Shown one piece after another: positions 14,233 through 15,264 of a stretch of DNA of 15,264 nucleotides. The stretch comes from CAYVTV01 sp964563105 (GTDB lineage: Bacteria; Bacteroidota; Bacteroidia; Bacteroidales; GCA-2748055), in contig CAZLXM010000095.1 of assembly GCA_964563105.1 (NCBI GenBank), positions 1 through 15,264 on the forward strand, in the 5' to 3' direction. The notes below the pieces were generated by a model that saw nothing but the letters and a program-made list of their open reading frames with translations, made no database searches and had not been told where the DNA came from. The stretch's first letter is position 1, and every line of letters starts with the position of its first letter. Both the position numbers and the translations under genes were made by a program.

Positions 14233-15264
14233 ATGACTCGAATAACTTCTTTAAAAATTACAATTCTTTTATTTGTTGTTAGTACGGTTTTTAATTTTTG
14301 TACTAATAATGTTGAGCCGCCTGAAGTAATGCTTACAGCTTTGAGCGGCCTTGAAAGGATCAGTCAGTCTGACCCCTTAACCGGAGCGCCTGAAGCTATT
14401 ATAAAAGCTGCAAAAAATGAATTTGAATCTTTTCAAATTGTAGTTGGCGCTATACAGAAAAATATTACTGTTGTTAAGGCTGAGATGTCGGACCTTACTG
14501 GTGATGCCGGAACTATTGGCAAAGAAAACATTACTCTTTTTCGTGAAGAATATATCCGGGTAAGACGGCCATCCTCAAGGGCCCAGTTACCTCCGGGGTT
14601 ATATCCCGATCCTCTGTTACCTTTTATTAATCAGGTTACAGGAAAGCCAATAGAACCTTTCAGAAGACATACGGTAAAATGGGGTGATCCGGTTACAACC
14701 TCAGGTTATCAGATGTGGGCCGTTCCCTTTTATGTCTGGAAAGGCCAGAACCAGCCAATCTGGGTTGATGTCTATATTCCTAAAAATGCTGCTGCCGGTG
14801 AATACAAAGGAACATTTACCGTGACAATGAGCCCTGTCACCCAGGTTTTCGGACCTGTCAATGATTCAATAAAAAACCTTACTGCATCCATTCCCGTAAC
14901 ACTTACAGTATGGGATTTTACTTTACCAGACGGTCCTACTCACAGAAATCATTTCGGCCATTTTAGAAATGTTGCAAGACTTTTTGATGTAGATATTAAC
15001 TCAGATAAATTCAGGGAAATAGAAATGAATTATTGCAGGATGATGGCAGGGCATCGGATAAATCCGCCATTGCCGGCAAGTTTATTACCCCAAATGAATC
15101 CTGACGGAAGCCTGAAAATTACCCCTGAAAGAGATGAAGCTCTTAAAACATTTATAAAAGAACTAAATGTTACTGATTTTGAAATTCCCCGTGCTCCAAT
15201 CAGAGATATGACAACTGTCAATCGTGATAAAGCCCTCAGATATTATAGAGATTATTATAACTAT
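14233..15264 (+). CDS. Exported DUF4091/GH123-like glycoside hydrolase domain protein (3' end outside window)
   Basis: The frame is open for 344 codons from the ATG at 14233 to the window edge; I translated it by hand. Residues 1-23 form a hydrophobic export signal ending FNFC. This may be a loose lipobox with Cys23, although Phe before the Cys is unusual. An N-terminal beta-sandwich follows, with AAKNEFESFQIVV (59-71), PDPLLP (125-130), QPIWVDVYIP (174-183), AGEYKGTFTV (188-197) and VWDFTLPDGPT (226-236). A catalytic-barrel start is suggested from about 238, with MMAGHRINPP (270-279). This order is typical of DUF4091 proteins related to GH123 beta-N-acetylgalactosaminidases. The catalytic acidic residues should lie beyond the window, so activity cannot be judged. 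The promoter is unclear; TAATATTG at 14127-14134 is one mismatch from a -7 box and lies inside the half-site cluster. Confidence 0.8.
   Translation, partial: MTRITSLKITILLFVVSTVFNFCTNNVEPPEVMLTALSGLERISQSDPLTGAPEAIIKAAKNEFESFQIVVGAIQKNITVVKAEMSDLTGDAGTIGKENITLFREEYIRVRRPSSRAQLPPGLYPDPLLPFINQVTGKPIEPFRRHTVKWGDPVTTSGYQMWAVPFYVWKGQNQPIWVDVYIPKNAAAGEYKGTFTVTMSPVTQVFGPVNDSIKNLTASIPVTLTVWDFTLPDGPTHRNHFGHFRNVARLFDVDINSDKFREIEMNYCRMMAGHRINPPLPASLLPQMNPDGSLKITPERDEALKTFIKELNVTDFEIPRAPIRDMTTVNRDKALRYYRDYYNY

Noticed and set aside
1..15264. CRISPR arrays, tRNA or rRNA genes, insertion sequences, phage or toxin-antitoxin genes
   Set aside because: I looked for spaced repeats, clover-leaf structures, transposase motifs and small paired genes on both strands and saw none.

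Overview
The window reads as a piece of a chromosome from an anaerobic or facultatively anaerobic member of the Bacteroidota. The DNA is AT-rich, start codons lack Shine-Dalgarno sequences, and three intergenic regions carry matches to the Bacteroidota -7 promoter box TAnnTTTG. The exported proteins have Bacteroidota-style signal peptides, and one lipoprotein has acidic residues just after its lipobox cysteine. The metabolic genes are fermentative. I see no tRNA, rRNA, CRISPR array, insertion sequence or phage gene. The species cannot be named from this sequence.

Left part (1-5863, all minus strand): an exported single-domain protein (5078-5863), then two tandem paralogues of about 1000 residues. 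Each paralogue is a PQQ-type beta-propeller with a Rossmann methyltransferase-like domain inserted after it. The upstream copy (1750-4887) is complete and is a predicted lipoprotein with an intact SAM-binding glycine motif and a second propeller. The downstream copy (1-1681) runs off the window and has lost that glycine motif. This exported propeller-methyltransferase pair is the least explained system in the window.

Middle (6203-12170): a plus-strand short-chain dehydrogenase/reductase ends tail-to-tail on a five-gene minus-strand operon, with overlapping stop codons. In transcript order the operon is pta, a divergent 3-hydroxyacyl-CoA dehydrogenase, ackA, ptb, buk, with gaps of 12-38 bp. 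It carries two complete acyl-CoA to acyl-phosphate to acid modules, for acetate and for butyrate or branched acids. Each yields ATP by substrate-level phosphorylation. The dehydrogenase between pta and ackA keeps the catalytic His and Glu but not two usual Asn residues.

Right part (12393-15264): hcp, encoding a hybrid-cluster protein of the strict-anaerobe class with all eleven metal ligands in place and its own terminator, is transcribed away from a truncated DUF4091/GH123-like exported glycoside hydrolase. Their 208-bp divergent spacer holds a -7 box for hcp and a cluster of ATTGAT/ATCAAT half-sites that resemble FNR half-sites.

Together the core genes describe fermentative energy conservation and nitrosative-stress defence. 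The flanking exported proteins suggest glycan or surface functions. The regulatory palindromes reported are pattern observations only and have not been tested.
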